DNA of 64,000 nt from Bacteroides sp. (GTDB taxonomy: Bacteria > Bacteroidota > Bacteroidia > Bacteroidales > Bacteroidaceae): assembly GCF_030151085.1 (NCBI RefSeq), contig NZ_JASLER010000002.1, positions 1 to 64,000 on the forward strand, written 5' to 3'. The notes beneath the pieces are model-generated. The model searched no databases. It had not been told where the DNA came from and saw nothing but the letters and a program-made list of their open reading frames with translations. The translations under genes were made by a program, and so were the position numbers. Positions 35,162-43,677 of the stretch are shown here, piece after piece (within the stretch, counting starts at the first letter, position 1; every line of letters begins with the position of its first letter).

Positions 35162-36646
35162 TTATACAATACGATGTCTTTCGTGCCCCTCTACGTAGAT
35201 GGCACTGAAGGGACGAGCAGGGCAAAGATTCTCACAAGCTCCACAGCCGATGCATCGCTCTATATTTACTACCGGAACTTTAAGGGAATCTTTGGCAGTA
35301 GGATCACTGAGGACCATTTGTATAGCTCCTACGGGGCAGTGACGCTCACAGTTTCCACATTGCATTCCATCAGTCAATGGTATGCAATTCTTCTTAATCC
35401 ATACGGCATGACCGATTTGGGTAGAAGATTTATCAGCTTTAGTTATCGGATGAATAGCACCAGTGGGACATACATCTGAACATTTTGTACATTCCGGTCG
35501 GCAATAACCACATTCGTAAGACATTTCGGGCTGCATCAATTTCGTTAGTTCAGTCGATGGACGTAATACTTGGTTAGGGCAGGCTGATACGCAAAGTTGG
35601 CAAGCAGTGCAATGGTTTGCTAAATTGCGGGCACTCAATGATCCCGGAGGAGTGATAGGAGTATTACGTTCCGGAATTTTTTTATCTTCTATGGTTGCCA
35701 GTCCGCCATCCACTTTCTTTTCTTGAGCTTTAAGAGCAGAAGTGGCAGCTACCAGGGTTATTGCAGATAAAAAGCTACGACGGGTTTCATTTGTTTGTTT
35801 GGTAGCTTTTGCCGAGCCGATAGGATTGAACTTATAAGAGATTGCCCCATGTTTACATTTCTCAATACAGTTCATACAAGCTACACAACGGCTATAATCG
35901 ATTTGATGTTCTTTAGAATTTATACAAGCGGCTTTGCAATTACGAGAACAGAGACTACAATTATTACACTTCTCTGTATTAATCGTAATGCGAAATAGAG
36001 AATAACGTGATAGAACTCCCAAGATTGTTCCTACCGGGCAGATTGTATTGCAGTAAGTTCGTCCGTTACGTCCTGCCAGGACAATAAGTATAATGAGTGT
36101 AACTACAGCTATGATAAATGTAGGCAAACTTTTAACCCAAACATCTACTTCGTAAAAAGCATAACTATCTGCACGTTCAGCTAAGTAGGCAAGCAGATTA
36201 TTTCCCCATTGCCACAAGGGCTGGAAAAGATTATTAGCAATTCGACCATACGAGCTATAAGGAGCAAGCAAGACTGCCAAAGTTCCGGCTCCAGCAATCA
36301 GTGTAACTATAAATATTCCCAATACTCCATATCGCAGCCAAGACAATGCGGGAGAATAAGAGTAGGGGCGTTTTCTACGTTTTTTTGGTCTTCGCCCCAA
36401 CCATGCTATTAAGTCCTGAAATACTCCCAGAGGACAAATTACAGAACAATAAATGCGTCCGCATATCAATGTAAGAACCACAAGCAACAATACCACACCT
36501 ATATTTAGTGCTAATATTGCCGGTAAAAACTGGATTTTAGCCAACCACCCAAACCATCCATGCAATGTACCTGTAAAATCCAGGAATAGCAAGGTGATGA
36601 GTGTAAAGCAAATCATTGCAATAGTCAGTCTAATTTTTCGTAACAT
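35162..36646 (-). CDS. NapH/NapG-like membrane 4Fe-4S electron-transfer fusion protein
   Basis: 494 residues. The N-terminal half is NapH-like: about four to five membrane helices (10-220) with YCSVICPLG (66-74) and YCNTICPVG motifs, then two 4Fe-4S motifs (CNNCSLCSRNC, CVACMNCIEKC). The middle holds a twin-arginine-type segment TRRSFLSAITLVAATSAL (289-306). The C-terminal half is NapG-like with four more cluster motifs (CTACQLCVSAC, CGYCRPECTKCSDVCP, CGNCERHCP, CIGCGACENLCP). It probably moves quinol electrons across or along the inner membrane to the exported aldo/keto reductase or a similar acceptor. Confidence 0.88.
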   Translation of the reverse strand: MLRKIRLTIAMICFTLITLLFLDFTGTLHGWFGWLAKIQFLPAILALNIGVVLLLVVLTLICGRIYCSVICPLGVFQDLIAWLGRRPKKRRKRPYSYSPALSWLRYGVLGIFIVTLIAGAGTLAVLLAPYSSYGRIANNLFQPLWQWGNNLLAYLAERADSYAFYEVDVWVKSLPTFIIAVVTLIILIVLAGRNGRTYCNTICPVGTILGVLSRYSLFRITINTEKCNNCSLCSRNCKAACINSKEHQIDYSRCVACMNCIEKCKHGAISYKFNPIGSAKATKQTNETRRSFLSAITLVAATSALKAQEKKVDGGLATIEDKKIPERNTPITPPGSLSARNLANHCTACQLCVSACPNQVLRPSTELTKLMQPEMSYECGYCRPECTKCSDVCPTGAIHPITKADKSSTQIGHAVWIKKNCIPLTDGMQCGNCERHCPVGAIQMVLSDPTAKDSLKVPVVNIERCIGCGACENLCPARPFSAIYVEGHERHRIV

Positions 36647-36679
36647 GACAAATTATTATTTTGAGTTTATTCTTTATTT

Positions 36680-37435
36680 TTAGTAGCCTGCTGTTAACCA
36701 AGCTTTAAATTCAGCAGCTTTGTTTTTACTGATGAAAATACGTTCCGGTACATCGGTAGCTAAAGTTATCAATAAACGGCTATCAAACCATATCGTAATG
36801 TTGACAACACTTTCTCTTCGGATTATAAATTGCTTATTTGCTCGAAAAAAAGTTTCCGGATCAAGAGTTGTCATTATCTGATCTAATGTTTTAGAGTAAG
36901 GATATTGAGTATTGTCATTCTTATACACAAAAGTGTTTTTATCACTTGTATAAAAGAAAGATACATCACACATATTAACCGGAATAAGGCTATCTTTATA
37001 CGGTATCAGTAATTTACCTCTTCGTCTTGATGAAGGTGAAAGTAGCATCAACTGCGACAAATAATGCGTGATATCAGTATGATTGAGCTTGTTAAACTTT
37101 TCAATAGCATGTTCTACAGCATTTACTTTGATGGGTTTTAGCAGATAATCTATACTATTCACCTTGAATGCATCAATAGCATATTGATCGTAAGCAGTAG
37201 TAAAAACAATTGGAGTTTCCACATTGATCTTGTCGAAGATTGCAAAAGCAGAATCATCAGAAAGGTGTATATCCATGAAAATCAAATCGGGAGCAGGATT
37301 CGACTTCAACCAGTTGATTGTCTGTACTACACTTTCCGTATTTCCAGCAATTTCAATTTCAGGGTTGATTTCGTGTAAGATTTCCCTCAGATTCTCATAC
37401 GACGATGTTTCGTCTTCAACTATCAGTACTCTCAT
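36680..37435 (-). CDS. LytTR-family response regulator
   Basis: 251 residues. Receiver domain about 1-120 with phosphoacceptor D55 (LIFMDIHLSD), Thr/Lys switch residues (FTTAYD, YLLKPI), then a LytTR DNA-binding domain about 140-245 (FFRANKQFIIRRESVVNI). It begins 6 bp after the LytS-type kinase stop and precedes the Fe-S operon genes by 33 bp, so it may control its own operon. Target sites cannot be seen with confidence. Confidence 0.92.
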   Translation of the reverse strand: MRVLIVEDETSSYENLREILHEINPEIEIAGNTESVVQTINWLKSNPAPDLIFMDIHLSDDSAFAIFDKINVETPIVFTTAYDQYAIDAFKVNSIDYLLKPIKVNAVEHAIEKFNKLNHTDITHYLSQLMLLSPSSRRRGKLLIPYKDSLIPVNMCDVSFFYTSDKNTFVYKNDNTQYPYSKTLDQIMTTLDPETFFRANKQFIIRRESVVNITIWFDSRLLITLATDVPERIFISKNKAAEFKAWLTAGY

Positions 37436-37441
37436 CGTAGA

Positions 37442-38464
37442 TTATTTTAGAGGTAGATAAACCATAAACTTTTCATCGATAGTTTCTATCCTGATCTTTC
37501 GGCTAGTCAATAAGGCAAATCTATTCTCTAGATTCTTCAATCCCGTACCATTAGTAAGGGGTGGAGTAAGTTTGGGATATATAGGATTTGAAACTACCAG
37601 TTCATTCTTTTCGTTCAGGCAGATGGAGATTTCCATTTTATGATCAGCATCTATTCTATTGTGAACTACAATATTATCGACCAATGGAAGCAAGGATAAC
37701 ACAGGCAATGTCAACGAATCCTTCACCGCTTCATCTATTTGGATGGTAAAGGTTAACTTATTGGCAAAGCGAACTTCGACAACAAACCGGAACGCTTCAA
37801 TGAACTCCAATTCCTCACGCAGTGAAACCATGCCCTTACGATCACTTTGCAGAATATAACGAAACATATCTGATAATTCATCGACATATTGCAAAGTCAT
37901 TTTATCGTCTTTCTTACGTATCAACGATGAGATACCACTGAGTGAATTGAAAAAGAAGTGCGGATTAATCTGATTTGTCAGGGCATCACAACGACTTTGT
38001 AAATTCTCAGTCCGCAACCTTTCTATCTCCATTTCCTTTTCCTGCTGGGTAATGTATAGCATTATAATATGCCCTAGCAAGGTACTAACGCCACAAATTA
38101 CAAGAAACTGAAATATAAGTACACTACCAAGATGGTCGCGCGCACCACAAAAAGAGAAGAGTAATGACAAAGGAACAAAAATAGCGTAAGCCGCAGTTGA
38201 AATTATTAAATTATAATAGAACCGGCGTTTTAACGTATGTAATGCCGCTTTATGCAAATTGAATCGAATCAAGATTGAAAATAACCCCCAGAAATAGAGG
38301 AAACGGAATAAGAAGAAAAGACAGTATACAGTTCTATACTCTATTGCCGCAGGGCAATAAAGCTCCCATGGCAGACATACTATATTAGGGTATATAGTAA
38401 AGGCCGCCCCAATCAATCCAATCAGTAAGAATCTACGAGAAATGTATGTTACAAACGTGTTCAT
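37442..38464 (-). CDS. LytS-type sensor histidine kinase
   Basis: 340 residues. Four hydrophobic helices occupy about 12-140 with little periplasmic sequence, so sensing is probably within the membrane. The His_kinase domain has the phosphoacceptor H169 in NQINPHFFFNSLSGISS, followed by an HATPase_c domain with GTGLKNLENR. It is the first gene of a minus-strand operon with the LytTR regulator, NapH/NapG-like protein, aldo/keto reductase and DUF1893-TonB receptor. Confidence 0.92.
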   Translation of the reverse strand: MNTFVTYISRRFLLIGLIGAAFTIYPNIVCLPWELYCPAAIEYRTVYCLFFLFRFLYFWGLFSILIRFNLHKAALHTLKRRFYYNLIISTAAYAIFVPLSLLFSFCGARDHLGSVLIFQFLVICGVSTLLGHIIMLYITQQEKEMEIERLRTENLQSRCDALTNQINPHFFFNSLSGISSLIRKKDDKMTLQYVDELSDMFRYILQSDRKGMVSLREELEFIEAFRFVVEVRFANKLTFTIQIDEAVKDSLTLPVLSLLPLVDNIVVHNRIDADHKMEISICLNEKNELVVSNPIYPKLTPPLTNGTGLKNLENRFALLTSRKIRIETIDEKFMVYLPLK

Positions 38465-38487
38465 GAACTGCCTTATTTATTTCAATG

Positions 38488-38495
38488 CAAAAATA
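38488..38495 (-). promoter_or_regulatory. -7 box for the LytS operon
   Basis: Minus-strand TATTTTTG, 23 nt before the kinase start. CTTG at 38514-38517 is a weak -33 candidate at 18-nt spacing. Confidence 0.55.
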
Positions 38496-38582
38496 CACAA
38501 AAAAGAGAGTCTTCAAGTATCAGTTGCACTAAAACGAAAGAAAAGTATCTAAAAGCGAAAAGAGATATTATAATTATAAAAC

Positions 38583-38619
38583 AAGAAAGACTTAACTAAT
38601 TACTAGTTAAGTCTTTCTT
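38583..38619 (-). terminator. Terminator of the tRNA-Pro gene
   Basis: Perfect 16-bp inverted repeat (38583-38598 with 38604-38619, 5-nt loop) immediately downstream of the tRNA on the minus strand, followed by a T-rich stretch (TTGTTTTAT). Confidence 0.85.
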
Positions 38620-38622
38620 TCG

Positions 38623-38697
38623 TCGGGGTAGCGGGATTCGAACCCACGACCCCCTGCTCCCAAAGCAGGTGCGCTAACCGGACTGCGCTACACCCCG
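38623..38697 (-). tRNA. tRNA-Pro (anticodon TGG)
   Basis: 75 nt on the minus strand. Acceptor stem CGGGGTG pairs with TACCCCG (one G-T pair), T8-A9, D arm GCGC, anticodon stem CCTGC/GCAGG with loop TTTGGGA giving anticodon TGG, T arm GTGGG-TTCGAAT-CCCGC, discriminator A. CCA is not encoded. Reads CCA (and probably other proline) codons. No integrase gene or att duplication is seen beside it. Confidence 0.95.
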
Positions 38698-38833
38698 AAT
38701 GCTTTACTTCTTAAAAGCGAGTGCAAAGGTAAAAACAATTTCAATATACACCAAACATTTTGATAGTTTTCTGTATAACTATTTTATAAAACACTGGAAA
38801 ACAACAATTAATAATCAAAAAAAATATATTCCT

Positions 38834-38864
38834 TTTGCGAACTTCTCTTTTATTCTTATCTTTG
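38834..38864 (+). promoter_or_regulatory. Promoter of the small lipoprotein gene
   Basis: TTTG (38834-38837) and TATCTTTG (38857-38864) with 19-nt spacing, an excellent Bacteroidetes promoter match, about 46 nt before the start codon. Confidence 0.75.
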
Positions 38865-38910
38865 TAAATATGTGCATAATAAACAAATCACATTCAAATA
38901 AAGAAATGAT

Positions 38911-39267
38911 ATGAAAAAATTTATTTTAGGAGCGGTAGTCATAGTAATGGCATTAGCAGCTTGTGGAGGAAAAAAAAATGCAGAATCGATTGTTGGTTCA
39001 TGGGTGATGCCTATCGAAGGACAACCGGGACAAGTACAAGGTATTAAAATGGATGCAGGAGGAGAAGCATCCTCCATTAATATGGCTACGCTAGTTTATA
39101 AAAGTTGGGAACAAAAAGGTGATGATCTCTTCCTTGCCGTAAAAAGTATCGGCAATGGTATGGAAATTGAAGGAATAGATACTTTGAAAATAGAAAAGCT
39201 AACAGCTGATTCTTTAATATTGAGTTCCAATTATGGATATACATTACGTTATGTAAGACAGAAATAA
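38911..39267 (+). CDS. Lipocalin-like small lipoprotein
   Basis: 118 residues. The signal peptide ends in ALAACGGK, a lipobox. The mature part starts with SIVGSWVMP and continues with beta-strand repeats, as in short lipocalin-like/DUF families of Bacteroides lipoproteins; I cannot name the exact family. Single-gene unit with a strong promoter and terminator. Function unknown; such proteins are usually attached to the outer membrane. Confidence 0.78.
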   Translation: MKKFILGAVVIVMALAACGGKKNAESIVGSWVMPIEGQPGQVQGIKMDAGGEASSINMATLVYKSWEQKGDDLFLAVKSIGNGMEIEGIDTLKIEKLTADSLILSSNYGYTLRYVRQK

Positions 39268-39270
39268 ATA

Positions 39271-39316
39271 ATCTTTCAAAGACCATGCCTTATTTCAAGC
39301 ATGGTCTTTGAAAGAT
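39271..39316. terminator. Bidirectional terminator
   Basis: An 18-bp perfect inverted repeat (39271-39288 with 39299-39316) around a 10-nt loop, between the lipoprotein gene and the convergent sensor kinase gene. Confidence 0.85.
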
Positions 39317-39321
39317 TATCA

Positions 39322-40287
39322 TCATCCAAATTGTAGAGTAAAACAACTACCTTGACCTACGATTGATTGTACAGTAATGTTTCCTCCATGGCGGTTCATG
39401 ATTTGCTTGCATAAGCTTAACCCTATTCCCGAACCGGACGTTTTTGTCGTAAAGAACGGAACAAATATCTTATCCAAAACCTCCGGTAATATACCTTCCC
39501 CATTATCTTGAACAGTAATGAGACACTGCCACGACGCAGTCGGATTCATTTTCACTTCTATCAATGGATTTTGAACCTTACCACATGCTTCTTTGGCATT
39601 TTTAATCAGATTGATTAAGACTTGTTCTATCTGAGTCCGATCTATTTGCAGAGTTCTATTTGTTTGAGGTATTTCAATATGGATGTATTCTTCTGAAAAC
39701 AGCTTTTGCAAGTCTTGCAATAATTCACGCACGGATACCGGACAACGAACAGGAGCAGGAAGGCGCGTCAGCTTACGGTAATTTTCTACAAACTCCAATA
39801 AACCTTTACTCCGTCGATGTATGGTCTGCATACCTTGACGCATAACCGGATAGTTCTTTTCCGTCATTTCGCGTTCACTCAATGTCTCCGATAAGGATAT
39901 GATAGGAGTGATTGAATTCATGATTTCATGCGTCAATACACGGATCAGTTTCTGCCAAGCTTCCATCTCGTTGCGTTCTAATACACGAGTACGAAAATTC
40001 TTCATTGCTTCTGATAACTCATTTACCATGTCTTCCATGGAACGGTTGTGATAAGGAGAGCGAAAAGAAAGCATCATATCATCGTAACGCAGGCTCTCGG
40101 CAAGATGGCGCATCATACGTATTTGCATCATTTGCAAACGATATAAATGGATAGCAATGGCAAGTAAAATCAGAAAAGCCATTAATGAACTGAACCATAG
40201 CCCGGCATCTACCAATAAAAAGATTCCGACTGAAAACAAAGCAATACCAATAATATGCAGTGCTACAATGAATGAGTATCGTTTCAT
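39322..40287 (-). CDS. Sensor histidine kinase (partner of the sigma-54 regulator)
   Basis: 321 residues. Two membrane helices (about 7-27 and 31-49) with almost no periplasmic loop, so it may sense a signal in the membrane or cytoplasm. The HisKA domain has H120 in RVLTHEIMNSITPII; the HATPase_c domain has NLIKNAKEA, DNGEGI and TKTSGSGIGLSLCKQIM. It overlaps the upstream regulator gene by 4 bp (same strand), so the two form a coupled two-component pair. Confidence 0.92.
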   Translation of the reverse strand: MKRYSFIVALHIIGIALFSVGIFLLVDAGLWFSSLMAFLILLAIAIHLYRLQMMQIRMMRHLAESLRYDDMMLSFRSPYHNRSMEDMVNELSEAMKNFRTRVLERNEMEAWQKLIRVLTHEIMNSITPIISLSETLSEREMTEKNYPVMRQGMQTIHRRSKGLLEFVENYRKLTRLPAPVRCPVSVRELLQDLQKLFSEEYIHIEIPQTNRTLQIDRTQIEQVLINLIKNAKEACGKVQNPLIEVKMNPTASWQCLITVQDNGEGILPEVLDKIFVPFFTTKTSGSGIGLSLCKQIMNRHGGNITVQSIVGQGSCFTLQFG

Positions 40288-41657
40288 AATCCTAATTTTT
40301 CAAGTTTCCGATATAAAGCGAAGCGGGTAATACCGAGATATTCGGCAGCGCGTGTCACATTGCCTTCACTAAGACGCATAGCACGTTCCACGGCTTGCCG
40401 CTCCAACTGTTCGAGATTGAGCACTTCTTCTTCCTTTTTCTGACGGGGAGTGGAAGCTTGAAACATAAAGTTTTCAGGACGGAGTAGGGAACCGTCTCCC
40501 AATATTACCGCACGTTCCATGGTGTGTTGTAGCTCGCGTACATTACCGGGCCAGGCATATTTTAATAATTTATTTTTCGCTTCGCGCGTAAGTCCACGCA
40601 TCTCTTTCTCATATTTACGAGCATAACGTTGTAGGAAATATTCTGCTAAAAGAATAATGTCATTACCGCGCTCCCTTAAAGGAGGAATATGTAATTCTAT
40701 TGTATTGATGCGATATAGTAAGTCCTGACGAAAATCACCTTCTTCTACCAAATGACGAATATTTGCATTTGTGGCACAAATAAGGCGTACATCAATAGAG
40801 GTTGATTGCGTACTGCCCAAACGACTGATCTGACGTTTCTCTATAGCAGTAAGCAATTTAGCTTGCATAGGCAAGGAAAGATTGCCAATCTCATCCAAGA
40901 AAAGAGTACCACCAGTTGCGACTTCCATTCGTCCGGCTTTGGACTTACGAGCATCGGTAAAAGCACCTTTTTCATAGCCAAACAGTTCACTCTCGAATAG
41001 TTGTTCGGGAATGCTTCCAAGATCGATTGTAACAAATGGCTTTTCTTTACGCGGAGAGTTTCGGTAAAGCAAACGGGCAATTACATCTTTACCAGTACCA
41101 TTTTCTCCTAATATGAGGATATTAGCATCTGTATCACGTAGTTTGTCAATAGTAGAGAAGACTTCCTGCATAGCGGCCGAGTCTCCGATAATCATCTCTT
41201 CGGAAGTACCGGCAACGGTACTACTCAATACCTCTACTTGTTCTTTGAGTAGATTGATCTCACAACGCGAACGTCGTAGTTTCATTCCTGACGAAAGTGT
41301 TGCCAATAGCTTCTCCTTCTCCCACGGTTTAGGAATAAAGTCTGTGGCACCGGCTTTAATAGCACGCACAGCTTTATCTGTGTCAGCGTATGCAGTCATG
41401 AAGATTACTACAGCTTGGGGATCAATATTCAAGATCTGTTTCAGACTGTCAAATCCTTCTTGACCACTGATAGCATCACGGCTGAAGTTCATGTCGAGCA
41501 GGATAATATCAGGCTGGAAGGTAGTCATGAAGTGCTCAATACGATCCGGAGTTACAGCTACCTTTACCTTCTCGGTGTAGGGTTCAAGGAGTAGATTAAG
41601 GGCGAAAAGAACATCCTCATTATCATCCACGATCAGTATTTTCCCTAATTGTTCCAT
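40284..41657 (-). CDS. Sigma-54-dependent response regulator (NtrC family)
   Basis: 457 residues. Receiver domain about 1-125 with D55 (IILLDMNFS). AAA+ domain about 155-385 with Walker A GENGTGKD (184-191), the sigma-54 contact loop GAFTDA (231-236, a variant of GAFTGA), and Walker B TLFLDEIG (251-258). C-terminal Fis-type HTH (SEGNVTRAAEYLGITRFALYRKL). It is the natural activator of the divergent sigma-54 promoter in front of the TolC/ABC permease operon. Confidence 0.94.
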   Translation of the reverse strand: MEQLGKILIVDDNEDVLFALNLLLEPYTEKVKVAVTPDRIEHFMTTFQPDIILLDMNFSRDAISGQEGFDSLKQILNIDPQAVVIFMTAYADTDKAVRAIKAGATDFIPKPWEKEKLLATLSSGMKLRRSRCEINLLKEQVEVLSSTVAGTSEEMIIGDSAAMQEVFSTIDKLRDTDANILILGENGTGKDVIARLLYRNSPRKEKPFVTIDLGSIPEQLFESELFGYEKGAFTDARKSKAGRMEVATGGTLFLDEIGNLSLPMQAKLLTAIEKRQISRLGSTQSTSIDVRLICATNANIRHLVEEGDFRQDLLYRINTIELHIPPLRERGNDIILLAEYFLQRYARKYEKEMRGLTREAKNKLLKYAWPGNVRELQHTMERAVILGDGSLLRPENFMFQASTPRQKKEEEVLNLEQLERQAVERAMRLSEGNVTRAAEYLGITRFALYRKLEKLGL

Positions 41658-41718
41658 TATATTGTTTTTTTTGAGTTTCTAAACTTTCGATTTACGTATA
41701 TCCTATATTGTGTGCCCA

Positions 41719-41726
41719 CAAAGATA
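41719..41726 (-). promoter_or_regulatory. -7 box for the sigma-54 two-component system
   Basis: Minus-strand TATCTTTG about 60 nt before the regulator start. It overlaps by two bases a TGTGCCCACA palindrome (41711-41720) that resembles the upstream sites of the divergent operon, which would allow autoregulation. Confidence 0.55.
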
Positions 41727-41749
41727 AGTATAATATCCATGTGTTGTAT

Positions 41750-41784
41750 GTGCTATATCACACGTTTTTTGTGCGAATTAGCAC
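41750..41784. promoter_or_regulatory. Paired activator-binding sites (sigma-54 enhancer)
   Basis: Two imperfect palindromes, GTGCTATATCACAC (41750-41763) and GTGCGAATTAGCAC (41771-41784), have centres 21 bp apart (two helical turns). They lie about 80-115 bp upstream of the predicted sigma-54 transcription start, a usual place for NtrC-family sites. A third related site TGTGCCCACA is centred a further 41 bp away. Confidence 0.7.
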
Positions 41785-41840
41785 GTATTCTTTTATCAAT
41801 CATTCATCATAACATACTATATAACAAATAATTATCGGTT

Positions 41841-41855
41841 TGGCACAAGATTTGA
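41841..41855 (+). promoter_or_regulatory. Sigma-54 (-24/-12) promoter of the efflux operon
   Basis: TGGCAC-N5-TTGA with the correct 12-bp GG-to-GA phasing, preceded by TT. It fits TGGCAC-N5-TTGC with one mismatch at -12. The predicted start is near 41866, only about 14 nt before the TolC gene. The TTTAGTAAA just beyond (41861-41869) matches the unit of the 22-bp array at 43505. Confidence 0.75.
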
Positions 41856-41879
41856 ATATATTTAGTAAACAAATGAACT

Positions 41880-43361
41880 ATGCATCGCAATATACTACTA
41901 CTGATACTAATGGCTTATGGCATAACACTGACTGCCACCGCCCAGGAACATACTATAAAACTGACGTTAAATCAGACCATCGATCGTGCCCGCCAGCAAT
42001 CGCCCGACGCACAGAGTGCCCGTCACAGTTTTCGGTCGGCCTATTGGAATTATAAGTATTACTGTGCCAATTATCTGCCGACACTCAAACTGACTTCCAA
42101 TCCTTATTTGGATCGTGCCATCAACAAAGTAACACTGGGTGATGGTAGCGTGAAGTTTGTAGAGCAGAATCTACTCAGCACCGACTTGACATTGCGATTG
42201 ACACAAAATATCCCCTGGACAGGAGGTACGCTTTTTGTAGAAACCGCCGCTCAACGCCTTGATCTATTCAGTAACGACACTTACTCTTGGCAGACTTCTC
42301 CCATTAATATCGGTTACAGCCAATCCCTCTTCGGCTACAATAGCCTGAAGTGGGATCGTCGCATTGAACCTATCCGTTATCGTGAAGCAAAAAAGACTCT
42401 TGTAGAGACGCTGGAACTCGTTGCCGCCAATGCCACCGAAAAATTCTTCAACCTGGCACGAGCGCAAAGCAACTACGAAATAGCCAATACCAATTATGCC
42501 AACGCAGACACCTTATATATATATGCCCAAGGAAGATACAACATCGGCACCATCTCCGAAAATGAGATGTTGCAACTCGAGCTCAACAAACTCACTGAAG
42601 AAACCAACCGCATGAACGCCCGCATCGAGATGGAAAACAGTATGCAAGAACTTCGCTCTTACCTCGGTATTCAGGAAGATGTCAACTTGCAGGCCGATGT
42701 CAATCAGCAGGTTCCCGAACTGAATATCGACTTGAACGCTGCCTTGCTACTTGCCAATGAGAATAGCCCGGAGATACAGAACATGCTTCGCCGCAAGCTC
42801 GAAAGCGAGAGTGCCGTTGCCCAAGCCCGTGCCAATGCAGGTCTAAAAGCTGATATTTACCTTCGCTTCGGTTTGACGCAGACTGCCGAGAAATTCAAGG
42901 AAGCTTATCGCAATCCGCTCGACCAGCAATATGTAAGCTTAGGCGTCACACTCCCCATCCTGGATTGGGGACGTGGTAAAGGACAGGTACGTGTAGCCCG
43001 TTCCAATCGCGACTTGGTATATACACAGGTTGAACAGGATAAGACCGATTTCGACTTGAATGTTCGTAAACTCGTCAAGCAATTCAATCTACAAGCACAG
43101 CGGGTCAGCATCGCCGCACGCACTGATGAGACAGCTCAACGGCGTGCCGAAGTAGCCCGGAAACTCTATCTTCTTGGAAAATCATCGGTGCTCGACCTCA
43201 ATGCCTCGATCACCGAAAAAGATACAGCCCGCCGAAACTATATACTCACGCTCTACAATTTTTGGAGTTTGTATTATACCCTGCGGAGCCTCACGCTTTA
43301 CGATTTTGAAAAAGATGCTCCACTGACGGAGAATTTAGAAGCAATAGTTTTCTCGACATAA
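41880..43361 (+). CDS. TolC-family outer-membrane efflux protein
   Basis: 493 residues. Signal peptide about 1-21 (ending TATAQEH), then two long-helix OEP repeats characteristic of TolC-type channels. First gene behind the sigma-54 promoter. With the HlyD-type adaptor and FtsX/MacB-type permeases downstream it would form an envelope-spanning ABC efflux system. Codon use here is richer in GC than in the permease genes that follow. Confidence 0.92.
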   Translation: MHRNILLLILMAYGITLTATAQEHTIKLTLNQTIDRARQQSPDAQSARHSFRSAYWNYKYYCANYLPTLKLTSNPYLDRAINKVTLGDGSVKFVEQNLLSTDLTLRLTQNIPWTGGTLFVETAAQRLDLFSNDTYSWQTSPINIGYSQSLFGYNSLKWDRRIEPIRYREAKKTLVETLELVAANATEKFFNLARAQSNYEIANTNYANADTLYIYAQGRYNIGTISENEMLQLELNKLTEETNRMNARIEMENSMQELRSYLGIQEDVNLQADVNQQVPELNIDLNAALLLANENSPEIQNMLRRKLESESAVAQARANAGLKADIYLRFGLTQTAEKFKEAYRNPLDQQYVSLGVTLPILDWGRGKGQVRVARSNRDLVYTQVEQDKTDFDLNVRKLVKQFNLQAQRVSIAARTDETAQRRAEVARKLYLLGKSSVLDLNASITEKDTARRNYILTLYNFWSLYYTLRSLTLYDFEKDAPLTENLEAIVFST

Positions 43362-43473
43362 AGCAGGAGAGTTTCTAGTCGGATAATAGTCTTTGTCAAA
43401 TAACGAAATATAATCTGTTTTATTTACAAAATGAGATTTTGACAACCTGTTTCTGATTATTTCAAAAAAACGG

Positions 43474-43507
43474 CTCTACAGATACTTGTAGAGGGGCTAT
43501 TTTTTTT
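43474..43507 (+). terminator. Hairpin with T-run between the TolC and HlyD genes
   Basis: CTCTACA/TGTAGAG (43474-43480 and 43487-43493) is followed by GGGCTA and eight T. It may attenuate transcription into the downstream genes. Confidence 0.6.
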
Positions 43508-43607
43508 AGTAAATTCTCGTCAAGTTTTTACTAAAAATCTGTCGGAGATTTAGTAAAAATCCAATGAAGATTTAGTAAAACTCCATTCGGGTTTTAGTAA
43601 GAGTAGG
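43505..43607. repeat. Five-unit 22-bp periodic array (TTTASTAAA)
   Basis: TTTAGTAAA-type units start at 43505, 43527, 43549, 43571 and 43593, exactly 22 bp apart; the second unit is TTTACTAAA, the fifth TTTAGTAAG. The 13-bp spacers differ. Each unit core is a palindrome, so the array looks like a row of protein-binding sites on one face of the helix. It occupies most of the 316-nt gap between the TolC and HlyD genes; the rest holds the hairpin upstream. Confidence 0.85.
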
Positions 43608-43677
43608 AAAAGCACTTGAAAAACGCTCTAAAACAGCATAAAAATACGCAACAAATAATGATTAAAGAACAGATATT

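Noticed and set aside
38623..38697. tRNA-Pro as an integration site
   Set aside because: No integrase gene or repeated tRNA 3' end is visible in the window.
43505..43607. CRISPR array
   Set aside because: Units are only about 9 bp with 13-bp gaps and there are no cas genes, so it is not a CRISPR.
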